Source: Bacteroides sp. (GTDB taxonomy: Bacteria; Bacteroidota; Bacteroidia; Bacteroidales; Bacteroidaceae). Taken from it: a stretch of DNA of 6,940 nt. The stretch spans positions 1 to 6,940 of the forward strand of contig JAJPZL010000183.1 of NCBI GenBank assembly GCA_021204375.1, in the 5' to 3' direction. The position numbers and the translations under genes were made by a program. The notes under the pieces were generated by a model. The model was not told where the DNA came from and searched no databases. It was given only the letters and a program-made list of their open reading frames with translations. This document shows positions 1-6,940 of the stretch, one piece after another (the first letter of the stretch is position 1; the number at the start of each line of letters is the position of its first letter).

Positions 1-209
1 GGTCTAAAAAGATATTAATTGTTTACCTGATCTCAAAAGGAGTGAAACTGGGATTATCGCTGGTTATTATTTTACTCTATTTTCTTTTGAATAAACAGGG
101 ACGCACAGAATTTCTTCTTACTTTTATGGTATTTTACCTGGGTTATTTATTGTATGAAACAGCTTTTTTCTTTCTCTCGGAGAAAAAGCGTAAACTGAAA
201 AGTGTGTGA
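1..209 (+). CDS. 3' end of a small membrane protein, AtpI-like position (partial)
   Basis: The 5' end lies outside the window. The reading frame enters at base 3 and runs 68 codons to a TGA at 207-209. The visible part has two hydrophobic segments, roughly residues 16-30 (LGLSLVIILLYFLL) and 39-61 (EFLLTFMVFYLG onward). They are joined by a short polar loop (NKQGRT), and the protein ends in a very basic tail (EKKRKLKSV). This layout fits a small helical inner-membrane protein with a cytoplasmic C-terminus. It stops 2 bases before the atpB start, so it is almost certainly cotranscribed and possibly translationally coupled. In many bacteria the gene just before atpB is atpI, a poorly conserved membrane protein implicated in ATP synthase or c-ring assembly. 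I infer an equivalent role from position and topology only. Sequence identity to AtpI is not demonstrated, so no symbol is given. Confidence 0.72.
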   Translation, partial: SKKILIVYLISKGVKLGLSLVIILLYFLLNKQGRTEFLLTFMVFYLGYLLYETAFFFLSEKKRKLKSV

Positions 210-211
210 TC

Positions 212-1279
212 ATGAAAAATAAAAGATATCTGTTAGCTATTATTTTTTTACTGGCAGTAGCCGGATGGGCACATATACAGGCTGCCGGAAAAAGTGATAG
301 CGATGAGATCAGTATCAAGGAGATCATATTTTCGCATATCGGGGATGCTTATGACTGGCATATTGCTACGATCGGTGAAAAACATATTTCTATTCCGCTA
401 CCAGTAATTGTTTACAGCAAAGCTACCGGATGGCATGTATTTTCTTCCGGCATTTTTCATCATCATCCGGAGTATGAGGGATTTTTTATTGCGGAAGAGG
501 GGAATTATCAGGGAAAGATAGTGGAGAGAAGAGGAAATGGTGAAGTATTACGACCGATCGATATCTCTTTAACCAAGAATGCTTTTTCGCTGATCATTAA
601 CGGGATCCTGTTAGTGGTGATCATTCTGGGAGTAGCCCGTTGGTATAAGGGTAAGAGTCCGGATTCACCGGCTCCGAAAGGTTTTGTCGGTTTTATGGAA
701 ATGTTTATAATGATGGTGCACGATGATGTGATAAAGAGTTGTATCGGAAAGGATTATAAGCGATATACTCCTTATCTTCTTACAGCTTTCTTCTTTATAT
801 TTTTTAATAACGTCATGGGTCTGATCCCTCTATTTCCCGGAGGGACTAATCTGACGGGTAATATTGCTGTTACTTTTGTATTGGCCCTATGTACATTCCT
901 GGCTGTGAATCTTTTTGGAACCAAAGAGTACTGGAAAGAAATTTTATGGCCGGATGTACCCATATGGCTGAAAGTACCGATCCCATTGATGCCGGTGATC
1001 GAAATTTTCGGTATATTTACCAAACCTTTTGCATTGATGATACGTCTTTTTGCCAATATTATGGCAGGACACTCAGCAGTGATTGGTTTAACATGTATTA
1101 TTTTTATTACAGTGAGTTTAGGGCCTGTGATGAACGGAGCAATGATGGGAGTTTCGGTGTTCTTTGGTATTTTTATGAACTGTCTGGAATTACTGGTTGC
1201 TTTTATTCAGGCTTATATATTTACAATGCTTTCTGCTGTATTTATCAGTTTATCCAGGGTAGCACCCCATCACCATTGA
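212..1279 (+). CDS. atpB: F0F1 ATP synthase subunit a
   Basis: This is the stator channel subunit of Fo, which carries protons to and from the c-ring in the inner membrane. The product has 355 residues from the ATG at 212. A GTG at 206 would add two residues but overlaps the upstream stop codon. Residues 1-25 look like a signal peptide: basic start, hydrophobic LLAIIFLLAVAG core, and a probable cleavage site near HIQA/AGK. A periplasmic domain of about 95 residues with a HHH cluster follows. The protein is therefore much longer than the 271-residue E. coli subunit, a form I know from Bacteroidetes. Hydrophobic segments lie near 123-144, 185-208, 213-235, 252-286 and 289-349. The essential arginine is R278 in FALMIRLFANIMAGH. 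H287 and E326 take the places of E. coli E219 and H245, and Q333 matches Q252. The protein ends in HHH. The fold and function are secure; the exact signal cleavage site is not. Confidence 0.96.
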   Translation: MKNKRYLLAIIFLLAVAGWAHIQAAGKSDSDEISIKEIIFSHIGDAYDWHIATIGEKHISIPLPVIVYSKATGWHVFSSGIFHHHPEYEGFFIAEEGNYQGKIVERRGNGEVLRPIDISLTKNAFSLIINGILLVVIILGVARWYKGKSPDSPAPKGFVGFMEMFIMMVHDDVIKSCIGKDYKRYTPYLLTAFFFIFFNNVMGLIPLFPGGTNLTGNIAVTFVLALCTFLAVNLFGTKEYWKEILWPDVPIWLKVPIPLMPVIEIFGIFTKPFALMIRLFANIMAGHSAVIGLTCIIFITVSLGPVMNGAMMGVSVFFGIFMNCLELLVAFIQAYIFTMLSAVFISLSRVAPHHH

Positions 1280-1570
<291 letters not shown>

Positions 1571-1583
1571 GTAAAGAAAAAAT

Positions 1584-2084
1584 ATGGGATTACTAATACC
1601 AGATAGTGGCCTGCTATTCTGGATGCTTCTCTCCTTTGGAATCGTATTCTTTTTACTTGCTAAATTCGGGTTCCTGCCAATTACCGGCATGGTAGAGGAA
1701 CGGAAACAGTACATTGATCACGCATTGGAGAGTGCCAAAAAAGCTAATGCGGAATATGCTGACCTGAAACAGAAGAGTGAAGAGATACTGGGTGAAGCAA
1801 ACAAACAACAGGCCGAAATCCTCAAGGAGGCTATTCTGAGCCGGGAAAAGATTCTCTCTGAAGCAAAAGAGAGGGCTAGTCTTGAGGGTCAGAAACAGCT
1901 TGAGACAGCCCGGAAGCAGATCCAGGAGGAGAAAGAGGATGCTATCCGGGACATCCGTCGCCAGGTTGCTCTGTTATCAGTAGATATTGCTGAAAAGGTT
2001 TTACGGAAGAATCTGGATGAAGACCATGAGCAACAGGAGATGATTGACCGTTTGCTGGATGAAATAACTGCTCCTAAATCCTAA
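1584..2084 (+). CDS. atpF: F0F1 ATP synthase subunit b
   Basis: This is the peripheral stalk subunit that holds the F1 head to the membrane sector. The product has 166 residues. One membrane helix spans about residues 10-30 (LLFWMLLSFGIVFFLLAKFGF). It is followed by a long charged helix to about residue 140, rich in E, K, Q and A and typical of the right-handed coiled coil of b subunits. The segment VALLSVDIAEKVLRKNLDE near 128-146 matches the C-terminal region that meets subunit delta. Length is close to the usual 156-170. A single b-type gene lies between atpE and atpH, so the stalk is probably a homodimer. A second b' gene elsewhere cannot be excluded. The start ATG follows the A-rich run gtaaagaaaaaat, without a Shine-Dalgarno match. 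Confidence 0.95.
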   Translation: MGLLIPDSGLLFWMLLSFGIVFFLLAKFGFLPITGMVEERKQYIDHALESAKKANAEYADLKQKSEEILGEANKQQAEILKEAILSREKILSEAKERASLEGQKQLETARKQIQEEKEDAIRDIRRQVALLSVDIAEKVLRKNLDEDHEQQEMIDRLLDEITAPKS

Positions 2085-2087
2085 TGT

Positions 2088-2645
2088 ATGAATATAGGAA
2101 TAATAGCCATGCGCTATGCAAATGCATTGTTCGGATACGCCGTGGAGAACGAAGTTTCTGAGAAAGTATATCAGGAGATGCTCTCGCTTTCGGGTAACTT
2201 TTCGAAAGTTCCTAAATTAAGGACAGCTTTGAGTAACCCGATCCTCTCAGGAAAAGATAAACTGGAGTTACTCACAAGTGCTGTCGGAGGGGTTATGAGT
2301 AAAGAACTGGAGCGATTTATGGAGCTTGTGCTTAAAAACCACAGGGAGAAGATCCTGCAGTTTGTAGCTTTACTCTATCTGGATATTTACCGAAAAGCGA
2401 ATCATATCAACAGAGGAAGACTTATTACAGCTACTTCGCTGGAGAAAGAGACAGAAGATCATATTAAGAATATGATCTTAGGCCGGGTCCATGAAGGTAC
2501 GGTGGAGTTCGAAACCTGTGTGAACCCTGATATTGAGGGAGGATTTATTCTGGATATAGATACTTACCGGCTTGATGCCAGTGTGGCTAACCAGTTTAAA
2601 CGGATAAAAAAACAATTTATTGAAAAGAATAAGCGGATCATTTAA
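2088..2645 (+). CDS. atpH: F0F1 ATP synthase subunit delta
   Basis: This subunit sits on top of the F1 head and ties alpha to the b stalk (it corresponds to mitochondrial OSCP). The product has 185 residues. The N-terminal helical domain begins with the family pattern IAMRYANALFGYAVE and includes LSNPILSGKDKLELL at about 48-62. The C-terminal region carries INRGRLITATSLEKE and the signature NPDIEGGFILDIDTYRLDASV at 146-166. The start at 2088 lies 3 bases after the atpF stop, so translation is probably coupled. Another ATG at 2084 overlaps that stop but opens a different frame that ends after about 25 codons. A later in-frame ATG (codon 8) would remove conserved residues, so the first ATG is preferred. 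Confidence 0.95.
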   Translation: MNIGIIAMRYANALFGYAVENEVSEKVYQEMLSLSGNFSKVPKLRTALSNPILSGKDKLELLTSAVGGVMSKELERFMELVLKNHREKILQFVALLYLDIYRKANHINRGRLITATSLEKETEDHIKNMILGRVHEGTVEFETCVNPDIEGGFILDIDTYRLDASVANQFKRIKKQFIEKNKRII

Positions 2646-2709
2646 AAACGCTTTTCGATAAACTAATACTGAGAAACAAGCGTAAAAGCTATAGAAACGA
2701 TAGAGAAAT

Positions 2710-4296
2710 ATGTCTGAGAATATAAAAGCCAGCGAAATTTCCGATATTTTGCGGATGCAACTGGAAGGGATCGATACCCGCATAAAACTGGACGAGATCG
2801 GTACCGTATTGCAGGTCAGTGACGGGGTAGCCCGTATTTACGGACTACGGAACGCGGAGGCAAATGAACTTCTGGAGTTTAATAATGGAATGAAAGCCAT
2901 TGTAATGAACCTGGAGGAAGATAGTGTTGGTGCTGTATTGCTGGGACCGACAGATAAGATTAAAGAGGGATTTACGGTGAAACGCACCGGGCATATTGCT
3001 TCCATCCATGTAGGTGAACAGATGCTGGGACGTATCATTGATCCGTTGGGTGAACCGCTTGACGGCAGGGGAGCTATTGGTGGAGAACTTTTTGAAATGC
3101 CATTGGAAAGAAAAGCACCGGGGGTCATTTTCAGACAGCCGGTGAATGAACCTTTGCAGACAGGCCTGAAAGCTATTGATGCCATGATCCCGATCGGTCG
3201 TGGTCAGCGTGAACTTATTATCGGCGACCGCCAGACCGGTAAAACCGCTATTGCTATTGATACCATTATCAACCAGCGTGCCAATTATGAAGCGGGCAAT
3301 CCGGTATATTGTATTTATGTAGCTATCGGGCAGAAAGGATCTACAGTGGCTTCTATTGTAAATACATTGCAGGAAAAAGGAGCTATGGATTATACGATCG
3401 TAGTAGCTGCTACGGCCGGAGATCCTGCTGCCATGCAATATTTTGCTCCTTTTGCAGGGGCTGCTATTGGAGAGTATTTCCGGGATACGGGACGTCATGC
3501 ACTGGTTGTATACGATGACTTGTCCAAGCAGGCGGTCTCTTACCGTGAAGTTTCCCTGATCCTGCGTCGTCCTTCCGGTCGTGAGGCTTATCCGGGGGAT
3601 ATTTTCTACCTGCACTCCCGTCTGTTGGAGCGTGCAGCGAAGATCATTAATCAGGAAGAGGTGGCCCGGCAGATGAATGACCTGCCTGAAAGCCTGAAGG
3701 ATAAAGTGAAAGGAGGAGGGTCCCTGACAGCTTTGCCTATTATTGAAACCCAGGCCGGAGACGTATCTACTTATATCCCGACCAATGTTATTTCTATTAC
3801 AGACGGACAGATATTTCTGGATACCAACCTGTTCAATCAGGGTAACCGTCCGGCTATCAATGTAGGAATATCGGTATCGCGTGTAGGAGGAAATGCCCAG
3901 ATCAAAGCTATGAAAAAAGTAGCCGGTACATTAAAGATCGATCAGGCTCAGTTCCGTGAACTGGAAGCATTTACCAAATTTAGCGGTGACCTGGATGCGG
4001 TGACAGCTATGGCCATTGATAAAGGTCAGAAAAACACCCGGTTGCTGGTGCAACCTCAATACTCTCCGATGCCGGTAGAAAAACAGATCGCCATTTTATA
4101 TTGTGGTACTCATGCTCTGCTGAAGAATGTACCGCTGAATAAGGTTCATGATTTCGAGCAGAACTTTTTTCGGGTATTGGAAAGTAAATATCAGAAAGAG
4201 GTACTGGATCCGCTTAAGCAGGGAATAATCAACGATGAGATAACTGATATCCTGGAAAAAGTAGCTGCTTCGCTCACTAACGAGTATAACAGTTGA
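2710..4296 (+). CDS. atpA: F0F1 ATP synthase subunit alpha
   Basis: This is the non-catalytic nucleotide-binding subunit of the F1 hexamer. The product has 528 residues, slightly longer than E. coli alpha (513). The N-terminal beta-barrel domain covers about residues 25-95. The nucleotide-binding domain contains the Walker A motif GDRQTGKT at 172-179 and the Walker B stretch [10 protein letters not shown] at 264-273. The alpha signature region [17 protein letters not shown] lies at 381-397. It contains R391, the arginine finger that reaches into the catalytic site of beta (E. coli R376). The conserved [19 protein letters not shown] segment lies at 335-353. The C-terminal helical domain runs to the end, and I see no frameshift or lost key residue. 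The gene begins 64 bases after atpH, the widest gap inside the operon, with no clear promoter in it, and ends 4 bases before atpG. Confidence 0.98.
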   Translation: MSENIKASEISDILRMQLEGIDTRIKLDEIGTVLQVSDGVARIYGLRNAEANELLEFNNGMKAIVMNLEEDSVGAVLLGPTDKIKEGFTVKRTGHIASIHVGEQMLGRIIDPLGEPLDGRGAIGGELFEMPLERKAPGVIFRQPVNEPLQTGLKAIDAMIPIGRGQRELIIGDRQTGKTAIAIDTIINQRANYEAGNPVYCIYVAIGQKGSTVASIVNTLQEKGAMDYTIVVAATAGDPAAMQYFAPFAGAAIGEYFRDTGRHALVVYDDLSKQAVSYREVSLILRRPSGREAYPGDIFYLHSRLLERAAKIINQEEVARQMNDLPESLKDKVKGGGSLTALPIIETQAGDVSTYIPTNVISITDGQIFLDTNLFNQGNRPAINVGISVSRVGGNAQIKAMKKVAGTLKIDQAQFRELEAFTKFSGDLDAVTAMAIDKGQKNTRLLVQPQYSPMPVEKQIAILYCGTHALLKNVPLNKVHDFEQNFFRVLESKYQKEVLDPLKQGIINDEITDILEKVAASLTNEYNS

Positions 4297-4300
4297 TCGT

Positions 4301-5161
4301 ATGGCTTCACTCAAAGAGATAAAGGGAAGAATAGCATCGGTTGATAGTACCAAACAAATTACTTCAGCCATGAAAATGGTTGCTTCGGCTAAACTCCATA
4401 AAGCACAGGAGTCTATTGAGAATATGCTTCCTTATGAAAGAAAGCTATCTGTTATTATGACGGATCTGATCGGGATGGAGGGTGATTTTGAATCACCACT
4501 GATCCTGCCAAGGATGGTCGGAAAGGTTGCGATTGTGGTATTCTCTTCCAACTCTTCTTTATGTGGTGCGTTCAACGCCAATATTATTAAACGGCTTCAT
4601 GCGATTTTATCCGAGTATAGTTCTCTGGGAACAGAGAATATCCGTATTTATCCGGTAGGTAAAAAAGTGGCTGAAGCAGTTAGGAAAGCAGGTCTTCCGG
4701 CAGAGGGCACTTTTGATAAAATGGCAGAGAAGCCGGGATATGATGCTGCAGCGATCCTGGCACGCAGACTAATGGGTATGTATATAGCGGGAGAGATAGA
4801 TAAGGTTGAATTAATTTATCATCATTTTAAATCTTCTGCTTCCCAGATCATAACCCGGGAAACCTATTTACCTGTTACTTCTGCAGATGTAGAAGAGAGT
4901 CATACTTATAAAGATTATATTATTGAGCCGTCAAGGCAGAAGTTAATAGCAGAATTGCTGCCTAAAGTGCTATGTGTAAAACTTTACACCGTACTTTTGG
5001 ATTCGAATGCGTCTGAACATGCTGCCCGTACCATCGCTATGCAGATCGCAACCGACAATGCGGACGAATTGTTGAAGGAGTTAAGAAAACAATATAATAA
5101 ATCCAGGCAACAGGCAGTTACCAATGAACTTTTGGATATTGTCGGTGGCTCTATGAATTAA
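4301..5161 (+). CDS. atpG: F0F1 ATP synthase subunit gamma
   Basis: This is the central rotor shaft that turns inside the alpha-beta hexamer. The product has 286 residues, normal for the family. The N-terminal helix has the conserved pattern KEIKGRIASVDSTKQITSAM followed by KMVASAKLHKAQ. The Rossmann-like middle domain includes SSNSSLCGAFNANI at 82-95, matching the family's S-x(4)-LCG-x-(L/F)N stretch. The C-terminal helix runs from about 236 (NASEHAARTIAMQIATDNA) through YNKSRQQAVTNELLDIVGG. Four bases separate it from atpA. It is the last ATP synthase gene in this window. No atpD or atpC follows; the next sequence is a regulatory intergenic region and then an unrelated ligase gene. The beta and epsilon genes therefore lie elsewhere, most likely upstream of the window start. 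Confidence 0.97.
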   Translation: MASLKEIKGRIASVDSTKQITSAMKMVASAKLHKAQESIENMLPYERKLSVIMTDLIGMEGDFESPLILPRMVGKVAIVVFSSNSSLCGAFNANIIKRLHAILSEYSSLGTENIRIYPVGKKVAEAVRKAGLPAEGTFDKMAEKPGYDAAAILARRLMGMYIAGEIDKVELIYHHFKSSASQIITRETYLPVTSADVEESHTYKDYIIEPSRQKLIAELLPKVLCVKLYTVLLDSNASEHAARTIAMQIATDNADELLKELRKQYNKSRQQAVTNELLDIVGGSMN

Positions 5162-5178
5162 TAAATCGATCTTTGTAC

Positions 5179-5208
5179 TTTGTTTTTCCGAATATTTTGT
5201 TTACTTTG
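5179..5208 (+). promoter_or_regulatory. Candidate Bacteroidetes-type promoter for paaK
   Basis: The primary sigma factor of Bacteroidetes recognises TTTG near -33 and TAnnTTTG near -7. Here a TTTG at 5179-5182 is followed after 18 bases by TTACTTTG at 5201-5208, which matches the -7 element at all fixed positions but one. Initiation would fall near 5213-5216, giving a leader of about 40 bases before the ATG at 5255. Position after the end of the atp operon fits a new transcription unit. Low-complexity T-rich sequence makes chance TTTG matches common, so the call is tentative. Confidence 0.4.
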
Positions 5209-5255
5209 CGATACATTATAACACAATTGTAAGTAAACAAAATACCGGAAAAACA
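5181..5255. repeat. Long near-perfect inverted repeat between atpG and paaK
   Basis: The left arm 5181-5206 pairs with the right arm 5231-5255. Ten bases (5181-5190, TGTTTTTCCG) pair with 5246-5255, and fourteen (5193-5206, TATTTTGTTTACTT) pair with 5231-5244. The only defect is AA opposite C between the two blocks. The 24-base loop 5207-5230 ends in the small palindrome ACAATTGT (5223-5230). The left arm overlaps the candidate promoter, and the right arm ends on the A of the paaK start codon. It could be a hairpin in read-through RNA, a double operator site or a small palindromic repeat element. No T-run follows the stem on the plus strand, so a simple intrinsic terminator is unlikely. Confidence 0.9.
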
Positions 5256-6556
5256 TGGTTTGGAATGAAACAATTGAATGTATGGATCAGGAGAGTCTCC
5301 GTAAGATCCAGAGCATTCGCCTGAAAAAAATAGTGTCTTATGTGTATCATAATACACCTTTCTATCGCAAAAAAATGCAGGAGATGGATCTGACTCCTGA
5401 TGATATCCATGACATTGACGACCTTGTAAAATTACCTTTTACTACCAAAGAAGATCTTCGCGACAATTATCCTTTTGGTCTTTTTGCCGTACCGATGAAC
5501 CAGATCGTACGTATTCACGGTTCTTCGGGTACCACCGGTAAACCTACTGTTGTAGGATATACCCGTAAGGATGTAGCTACCTGGTCTGAGTCGCTGGCCC
5601 GTTGTTTCTGTGCTTACGGAGCAGATAGTTCGGATATTTTCCAGGTAGCTTATGGGTATGGTTTATTCACCGGAGGGCTGGGAGCTCATTATGGTGCAGA
5701 GCATATCGGTGCTTCTGTTATCCCTATGTCCAGTGGAAATACTGAAAAACAGATCACATTGATGCATGACTTTGGTTCCACAGTGTTATGCTGCACTCCT
5801 TCTTATGCTCTTTTTATTGCAGATGCTATCAAAGATTCCGGTATTCCCCGTGACGAATTTAAATTAAAAGCCGGTGCTTTTGGAGCAGAACCCTGGACGG
5901 AAAGTATGCGGAAAGAGATCGAAGAGAAGCTGGGAATTAAGTCGTATGATATTTACGGATTAAGTGAAGTGGCTGGTCCCGGTGTAGGTTACGAATGTGA
6001 ATATCAGGATGGTACTCATCTGAATGAAGACCATTACTTCCCGGAAATTGTGGATCCCAAAACGCTGGAACCGGTTAAACCGGGAGAGACGGGAGAACTT
6101 GTATTTACTCACCTGACCAAAGAGGGAATGCCACTGCTCAGGTACCGCACAAAGGATCTTACCGCTCTTCATTATGAAACCTGTCGTTGCGGACGTACAT
6201 TAGTAAGGATGGACCGTATTCTGGGGCGAAGCGATGATATGCTTATCATCCGGGGTGTGAATGTATTCCCGACCCAGGTGGAGTCTGTGATCCTGGAAAT
6301 GCCTGAATTTGAACCGCACTATTTATTGGTAGTAGATCGTGTGAACAATACGGACCGTATGGAGTTACGTGTAGAAGCCCGTCCGGAATACTATTCGGAT
6401 GAGATCAATAAAATGCTGGAGCTTAAGAAAAAGATCACTGCCCGCCTGCAAAGTGTTTTAGGACTGGGTGTGGATGTGAAGATCGTGGAACCCAGAAGCC
6501 TGGAAAGAAGTATGGGTAAAGCTGTAAGGGTAATAGATAACCGTAAACTGAAGTAA
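5255..6556 (+). CDS. paaK: Phenylacetate-CoA ligase (AMP-forming)
   Basis: This adenylate-forming enzyme activates phenylacetate or a related aryl acid to its CoA thioester, using ATP, in the cytoplasm. The product has 433 residues, normal for PaaK. The phosphate-binding loop GSSGTTGKP is at 89-97. GAFGAEPW at 207-214 and YDIYGLSEV at 231-239 form the acyl-adenylate site. RYRTKD at 296-301 supplies the ribose-binding aspartate, and GRSDDMLIIRGVNVFP at 324-339 is the hinge to the C-terminal domain. SMGKAVRVID near 419-428 holds the likely catalytic lysine K422. In anaerobic Bacteroidetes, PaaK homologues often lie with indolepyruvate ferredoxin oxidoreductase and ACT genes, suggesting reductive synthesis of aromatic amino acids from aryl acetates rather than aerobic phenylacetate breakdown. 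That role is inferred, and the substrate could be indoleacetate or hydroxyphenylacetate. The ACT gene follows by 17 bases. Confidence 0.92.
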   Translation: MVWNETIECMDQESLRKIQSIRLKKIVSYVYHNTPFYRKKMQEMDLTPDDIHDIDDLVKLPFTTKEDLRDNYPFGLFAVPMNQIVRIHGSSGTTGKPTVVGYTRKDVATWSESLARCFCAYGADSSDIFQVAYGYGLFTGGLGAHYGAEHIGASVIPMSSGNTEKQITLMHDFGSTVLCCTPSYALFIADAIKDSGIPRDEFKLKAGAFGAEPWTESMRKEIEEKLGIKSYDIYGLSEVAGPGVGYECEYQDGTHLNEDHYFPEIVDPKTLEPVKPGETGELVFTHLTKEGMPLLRYRTKDLTALHYETCRCGRTLVRMDRILGRSDDMLIIRGVNVFPTQVESVILEMPEFEPHYLLVVDRVNNTDRMELRVEARPEYYSDEINKMLELKKKITARLQSVLGLGVDVKIVEPRSLERSMGKAVRVIDNRKLK

Positions 6557-6573
6557 CATTAAAGATCTCTCTT

Positions 6574-6876
6574 ATGATTGCAAAACAACTTTCAATTTTT
6601 TTAGAGAACAAATCGGGACGTCTGACGGAAGTAACCGAAGTTCTGGGTCGTGAGAACATTAATCTCTCTGCACTGAGTATTGCAGAGAATGCGGATTTCG
6701 GAATTTTGAGGGGTATTGTGTCTGATCCGGATCGCGCCTATACTATACTGAAGGAGCACCATTTTGCCGTTAATATCACAAACGTAGTTGGTATCTGCTG
6801 TCCCAATACTCCGGGAGCGTTAGCCAGAGTATTGGGCTATTTATCGGGAGGAAGAGTTTCCATAGAGTATATGTAA
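6574..6876 (+). CDS. ACT-domain protein, apparently truncated by tandem stop codons
   Basis: ACT domains bind small ligands, usually amino acids, and control metabolic enzymes. The product has 100 residues. A first ACT domain fills about residues 4-70: LSIFLENKSGRLTEVTEVLG, then INLSALSIAE, then FGILRGIVSDPDRAYTIL. A second begins near 71 (NVVGICCPNTPGALARVLGYL) and is cut after its second strand (VSIEYM). Proteins of this family, as I recall them, are about 140 residues with two complete ACT domains and continue EYM-YSFAN. Here the two codons after EYM are TAA TAA. The following codons read FANKDIAHI in the same frame, as expected of the missing part. The ATG at 6574 is supported by the family-typical start MIAKQLSIFLENKSGR. 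Position 17 bases after paaK implies cotranscription and possible control by an aromatic amino acid. A 100-residue product would probably fold poorly in its second half. Confidence 0.85.
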   Translation: MIAKQLSIFLENKSGRLTEVTEVLGRENINLSALSIAENADFGILRGIVSDPDRAYTILKEHHFAVNITNVVGICCPNTPGALARVLGYLSGGRVSIEYM

Positions 6877-6940
6877 TAATTTGCAAATAAGGATATCGCC
6901 CATATTAATCTGCTGCAGGATAATATTTATAAATGCAATG
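6877..6940 (+). pseudogene. In-frame remnant of the ACT-domain protein C-terminus (runs off window)
   Basis: Directly after the first TAA at 6874-6876 there is a second TAA at 6877-6879. The same frame then reads F A N K D I A H I N L L Q D N I Y K C N to the window end with no further stop. This fits the third strand and start of the second helix of an ACT domain, including the FAN and KC positions I remember from full-length relatives. I take it as the rest of the gene cut by two nonsense codons. Twenty open codons alone would be weak evidence; the matching residues carry the argument. Confidence 0.65.

Noticed and set aside
2084..2161. Alternative ATG at 2084 overlapping the atpF stop (TAATG)
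   Set aside because: It opens a frame that ends after about 25 codons and differs from the delta reading frame.
2646..2709. Possible hairpin (ACGCTT at 2648-2653 with AAGCGT at 2678-2683) in the atpH-atpA spacer
   Set aside because: Only six pairs around a 24-base loop, with no extension inward or outward and no T-run; such matches are expected by chance.
2845..3615. 256-codon minus-strand open frame inside atpA
   Set aside because: It is antisense to the highly conserved nucleotide-binding domain of alpha, and its openness follows from the codon bias of the sense strand.
5162..5255. Rho-independent terminator for the atp operon
   Set aside because: The inverted repeat is AT-rich and is followed on the plus strand by tggtttgg rather than a T-run, and the stem reaches into the next start codon.
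5181..5255. Invertible promoter of the phase-variation type
   Set aside because: The sequence between the arms is only 24 bases, the promoter match overlaps an arm instead of lying between them, and no recombinase gene is in view.
5151..5410. Two short minus-strand open frames across the atpG-paaK spacer
   Set aside because: Both run antisense into the conserved paaK start or the atpG end, overlap each other, and show no recognisable protein features.

Overview
The window looks like chromosomal DNA of a member of the Bacteroidetes, most likely order Bacteroidales. The reasons are the protein character (a subunit a with a signal peptide and long periplasmic N-terminus), the lack of clear Shine-Dalgarno sequences with AT-rich stretches before the start codons, a candidate TTTG/TAnnTTTG-type promoter, and a PaaK-type ligase next to an ACT-domain protein. 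This placement is inferred from sequence character, not from a database match. All genes lie on the plus strand, and no mobile element, RNA gene or CRISPR array was found.

Positions 1-5161 are the larger part of an F-type ATP synthase operon. It starts with the 3' end of a small membrane protein in the position of an AtpI-like accessory gene. Then come atpB (a), atpE (c), atpF (b), atpH (delta), atpA (alpha) and atpG (gamma). This gives the whole Fo sector and the F1 stator and rotor parts except beta and epsilon. No atpD or atpC follows atpG, as it would in E. coli. In Bacteroidetes these two genes usually lie upstream, outside this window. The key proton-path residues are present. The His/Glu pair in subunit a is swapped relative to E. 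coli, and subunit c lacks the usual sodium-site Gln and Ser, so proton coupling is expected.

Positions 5162-5254 are a short intergenic region with the most unusual DNA structure in the window: a nearly perfect inverted repeat of 24 base pairs with a 24-nt loop. Its right arm ends on the A of the paaK start codon, and its left arm overlaps a candidate promoter. Only RNA reading through from the atp operon would carry both arms.

Positions 5255-6940 hold a phenylacetate-CoA ligase (paaK) and, 17 bases further, an ACT-domain protein. These two probably form a transcription unit for aryl acid activation and amino-acid-linked control. The ACT reading frame is cut after 100 codons by two adjacent TAA codons. 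The same frame then continues with sequence that looks like the rest of the protein, so the gene appears to be broken by nonsense changes.
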